64,000 nucleotides of DNA from JAFGED01 sp964551295 (GTDB lineage Bacteria > Chloroflexota > Anaerolineae > B4-G1): contig CAZKDJ010000003.1 in the NCBI GenBank assembly GCA_964551295.1, positions 1-64,000 on the forward strand, read 5' to 3'. A program made the translations under genes and the position numbers. Under the pieces are notes generated by a model. That model saw only the letters and a list, made by a program, of their open reading frames with translations, was not told the origin of the DNA and made no database searches. Numbering within the stretch: position 1 is the stretch's first letter; every line of letters begins with the position of its first letter. Of this stretch, positions 61,464-64,000 are shown in pieces.

Positions 61464-61598
61464 TCAACGGATGGAACGGATTTAACGGATGCGAGAAGAG
61501 AAAGGGGCCGCCGGCTGCAAGCCCCGGCAGCACCGACCGCCGAACGTCGCCTGGGAGTCGAGAGGGTCAACGGATACTCAACGGATGGAACGGATTTA
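61464..61598 (+). repeat. Two copies of a 20-bp direct repeat inside the T-box leader
   Basis: CAACGGATGGAACGGATTTA occurs at 61465-61484 and at 61579-61598. A third half copy (GGTCAACGGATAC) lies at 61565-61577. Confidence 0.85.
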
Positions 61599-61721
61599 GC
61601 AGAGTGTCCGAGAGCCTTCTTCGGGTTCGCCCGTTATAGCGGGGGTCCTTGTTGGAGGACCGCAGAGCGCGGGCGGCACCTACGGTGCCGTATCCGAACC
61701 AAGGTGGTATCGCGGAAGTTT

Positions 61722-61756
61722 GCCCCTTTCGTCCTTGGACGAGAGGGGCTTTTTAC
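61722..61756 (+). terminator. Regulated terminator of the T-box leader
   Basis: A perfect 13-bp stem beginning GCCCCTTTC, a two-base loop and a T tract. Its left side competes with the antiterminator formed with the T-box. Confidence 0.88.
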
Positions 61757-61784
61757 ATATCACGAACGGAGGTAAAACCGATGT

Positions 61785-64000
61785 ATGGGGTTAGCAAAAC
61801 GATATAAGCCGAACGAGGTGGAACCGCGGCTCCAGGCAGGCTGGCAGGAGGCCGGTGTCTACCACTTTGACCCGCAGGCGCATGGGCCGGTCTATTCGAT
61901 TGACACGCCCCCGCCGACCGTCTCGGGCCACCTGCACCTGGGCCACGTCTATTCCTACAGCCACGCCGATTTCATGGCCCGCTTCTGGCGTATGAACGGC
62001 TACAACGTCTTTTATCCTATGGGATACGATGACAACGGCCTGCCCACCGAGCGGCTGGTAGAGCGGCGATTGGGCATCCGGGCAACTGAGGTGGGGCGTG
62101 GGGCGTTCATCGAAAAGTGCCTCCAGGTGAGTGAGGAGGAGGAACGCGCCTACGAGGCGCTGTGGCAGCGGCTGGGGCTTTCCATCGACTGGCGTTACAC
62201 CTATCGCACCATCGACGACCTCTCACGACGTACGTGCCAGCTTTCCTTTATCGATCTTTACCAAAAGGGGCTCGTCTATCACAAAGAAGCGCCCTCCATC
62301 TGGTGTCCTGAATGTGGCACGGCCATCGCCCAGGCCGAGCTGGCCGATTTGGAGAGGGAGAGCGTGTTCTACACGCTGGCCTTTCAACTGGAGGACGGCG
62401 AGACGCTGCGAATTGCCACCACCAGACCGGAGCTTCTCCCTGCGTGCGTGGCCGTGTTCGTCCATCCTGACGATGCGCGTTTCAAAGCGCTGGTGGGCCA
62501 GCGGGTGACTGTGCCCCTCTTTGGGCAGCAGGTGGAGGTGCTGGCAGACTCCGGCGCCGACCCCGAGAAGGGCACCGGCGTGGTGATGTGCTGCACCTTT
62601 GGCGATACCGCCGACGTCGAGTGGTGGCACACGCACGATCTGCCTCTCAAGGTCGTCATCGGGCGGGATGGCCGGCTGACCGAGGGCGCGGGCGATTTTG
62701 CCGGACTGACCACAACCGAGGCGCGGCGGCAGATCGTCCTGGCGCTGGAGGGCAGCGGCCTCGTCCTCGAGCGCCGGCCCATCGCCCAATCGGTGCGCGT
62801 CCACGAGCGGTGCGATACGCCGGTGGAGTACATCGTGACCAAGCAGTGGTTCATCCGCCTGTTGGATGCCAGGGACGCGTTCCTTGAGGCGGGAGAAAAG
62901 ATCGTCTGGCACCCGGCGCACATGCAGGCGCGCTACCGTGCCTGGGTGGAGAATCTGCACTGGGACTGGTGCATCTCGCGCCAGCGCACCTTTGGCGTGC
63001 CGTTCCCCGTGTGGACCTGCGACGGTTGCGGCGAGGTGATGCTGGCCGACGAGGCGCAGTTGCCGGTCGATCCGCTGGAGCAGCAGCCGGCACGGCCCTG
63101 CGCCTGCGGTTCCACGTCTTTCATGCCTGATCGGGACGTGATGGACACCTGGGCCACATCATCCCTCTCGCCGCAGATCGTGGGCCGCTGGCTGGCTGAC
63201 GCGGGGTTGTATGAAAAGGTGTTTCCGATGTCCCTGCGCCCCCAGGCGCACGAGATCATCCGCACGTGGGCGTTCTACACCATCGTCAAGTCTCACTATC
63301 ACTTTGGCGCGCTGCCCTGGAAAGAGGCTGCCATCTCCGGCTGGGGACTGGCGCCGGAGGGTGCGGGCAAGATCAGCAAGAGCCGCGGCGGCGGCCCGAT
63401 GGCGCCGCAGGAGATGATCGAGCTGTACTCCGCCGACGCTGCGCGCTACTGGGCCGCCAGCACGGGCTTTGGCAAGGACTCGATCATCAGCGAGGAAAAG
63501 ATACAGGCCGGGGCCAAGCTGGTCACCAAGCTGTGGAACGTGGCCCGTTTCAGCGAGCGGTTTGTGGCCGGAGCCGCAGGCTCCGTCGATTATCAAGTAC
63601 CATCTGAGGCTCCGCCGCTTTCCCTGGCCGACCGCTGGATTCTTTCCAGGACCCAGCGGCTGGTCGAGTGGGTGACGGCGCTCTTTCGCGATTACGATTT
63701 TGCCGCGGCCAAGAGCGAGACGGAGGCCTTTTTCTGGCAGGTGCTGGCCGATAACTATCTGGAGATGTGCAAGCTGCCGCTCTATGAGGAGAACAGTCCC
63801 GGGGCGCGCTACGCGCTGCGCGCGGCGCTCCTGACCGTGCTCAAGCTCTTTGCGCCGTTTATGCCCTACGTGACCGAAGAGATCTACCAGGGATTGTTTG
63901 CGGCGGGCAGCGGTTCGATCCACCGGGCCAGTTGGCCCGTCGCGGACGAGTCCCTGATCGATGAGCAAGCAGAGGCCGCCGGGGACGTGGTGGTGGAGAT
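61785..64000 (+). CDS. valS: Valyl-tRNA synthetase, rickettsial/archaeal type, 3' end cut off
   Basis: An open frame of 738 codons runs from ATG 61785 to the window edge. It charges tRNA-Val. The HIGH motif is HLHLGH at residues 49-54. The KMSKS equivalent is KISKS near 528-532, with an unusual RGGG after it. The editing domain has TTRPELLPACVAV and TGVVMCCTFGD. SWDWCISRQR-like WDWCISRQRTFGVPFPVW and DVMDTWATSS are present. The wording TPPPTVSGHLHLGHVYSYSHADFMARF and MGYDDNGLPTERLVE resembles the rickettsial/archaeal ValRS branch rather than the common bacterial one. GGAGGT lies 11 bases upstream. A tiny out-of-frame ATG (61781) gives only 8 codons. Controlled by the T-box leader. Confidence 0.96.
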   Translation, partial: MGLAKRYKPNEVEPRLQAGWQEAGVYHFDPQAHGPVYSIDTPPPTVSGHLHLGHVYSYSHADFMARFWRMNGYNVFYPMGYDDNGLPTERLVERRLGIRATEVGRGAFIEKCLQVSEEEERAYEALWQRLGLSIDWRYTYRTIDDLSRRTCQLSFIDLYQKGLVYHKEAPSIWCPECGTAIAQAELADLERESVFYTLAFQLEDGETLRIATTRPELLPACVAVFVHPDDARFKALVGQRVTVPLFGQQVEVLADSGADPEKGTGVVMCCTFGDTADVEWWHTHDLPLKVVIGRDGRLTEGAGDFAGLTTTEARRQIVLALEGSGLVLERRPIAQSVRVHERCDTPVEYIVTKQWFIRLLDARDAFLEAGEKIVWHPAHMQARYRAWVENLHWDWCISRQRTFGVPFPVWTCDGCGEVMLADEAQLPVDPLEQQPARPCACGSTSFMPDRDVMDTWATSSLSPQIVGRWLADAGLYEKVFPMSLRPQAHEIIRTWAFYTIVKSHYHFGALPWKEAAISGWGLAPEGAGKISKSRGGGPMAPQEMIELYSADAARYWAASTGFGKDSIISEEKIQAGAKLVTKLWNVARFSERFVAGAAGSVDYQVPSEAPPLSLADRWILSRTQRLVEWVTALFRDYDFAAAKSETEAFFWQVLADNYLEMCKLPLYEENSPGARYALRAALLTVLKLFAPFMPYVTEEIYQGLFAAGSGSIHRASWPVADESLIDEQAEAAGDVVVE

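Larger units (their letters stand above)
61414..61760 (+). promoter_or_regulatory. T-box riboswitch leader of valS (tRNA-Val sensing)
   Basis: A T-box leader ends transcription unless uncharged tRNA-Val is bound. The T-box sequence AAGGTGGTATCGCGG (61701-61715) carries the TGGT bulge that pairs with the tRNA 3' end. It is followed by a terminator, GCCCCTTTCGTCC (61722-61734) with GGACGAGAGGGGC (61737-61749) and TTTTT. Stem I begins near 61414, with lower arms around AGGCG and CGCCT. The specifier is best placed at GAAC-GTC (61542-61548), giving the valine codon GTC at 61546-61548, consistent with the gene controlled. Stem I carries a repeat insertion in its upper part. Confidence 0.85.

Overview
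The window reads as chromosomal DNA from a GC-rich bacterium of the Chloroflexota, probably the Anaerolineae side. This is inferred from gene content: lipoproteins with Thr/Pro-rich linkers, DUF11/lamin-tail surface proteins ending in a PLIMRNN-type tail, a class III cyclase-STAND-TPR protein, and a LexA box of the form AGAACA-N2-TGTTCT. No ribosomal RNA is present, so the assignment is tentative. Promoters are very regular: many genes carry a TTGNNN-17-TATAAT-like element that can be read directly.

Layout. 1-5.7 kb: an oligopeptide-type ABC permease (cut by the window edge), a membrane protein, a divergent lipoprotein substrate-binding protein, a sortase and a DUF6391-like protein. 5.7-6.7 kb: holA. 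6.7-10.8 kb: an SOS-like block. An FtsK-like ATPase heads a four-gene minus-strand cassette, and mutM-lexA form an operon. Both promoters hold a LexA box inside the 17-nt spacer. 10.8-17.8 kb: cyclase/STAND/TPR regulator, THEP1-type NTPase, TolB-like propeller protein and a PEP-synthase regulator. 17.8-21.2 kb: mutS, and a RAYT transposase flanked by its REP-like hairpins. 21.2-26.1 kb: tRNA-Ser(GGA), DUF1232, Nudix-GNAT, a GH1 glycosidase coupled to a ParA ATPase, and an NrtR-like regulator. 26.3-32.7 kb: a LacI-sensor/GAF/histidine kinase divergent from transketolase.

32.8-38.8 kb is an accessory stretch: a Tat-exported protein with a radical SAM/SPASM enzyme, a frameshifted AraC regulator, a DUF3795 lipoprotein, a beta-lactamase-fold lipoprotein that has lost its catalytic residues, a lipoprotein remnant, and fdhD. 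38.9-42.6 kb: xpt-guaA, then a LAGLIDADG homing endonuclease lying tail-to-tail on guaA, whose 3' third has a different codon composition. 42.6-56.6 kb: membrane and PP2C-like/propeller proteins, then a surface-glycan cluster (LCP ligase, glycosyltransferase, epimerase, O-antigen-ligase/TPR, WecA/MraY, UDP-sugar dehydrogenase, VTT protein). 56.6-61.1 kb: a very large secreted LTD/DUF11/nuclease protein. 61.1-64 kb: a T-box leader and a rickettsial/archaeal-type valS running off the end.

The strongest leads are the homing-endonuclease/guaA mosaic, the SOS-controlled FtsK-like cassette, in-frame insertion of intergenic repeats into mutS and a radical SAM gene, the RAYT with REP hairpins, and the T-box/valS locus with repeats in its leader.
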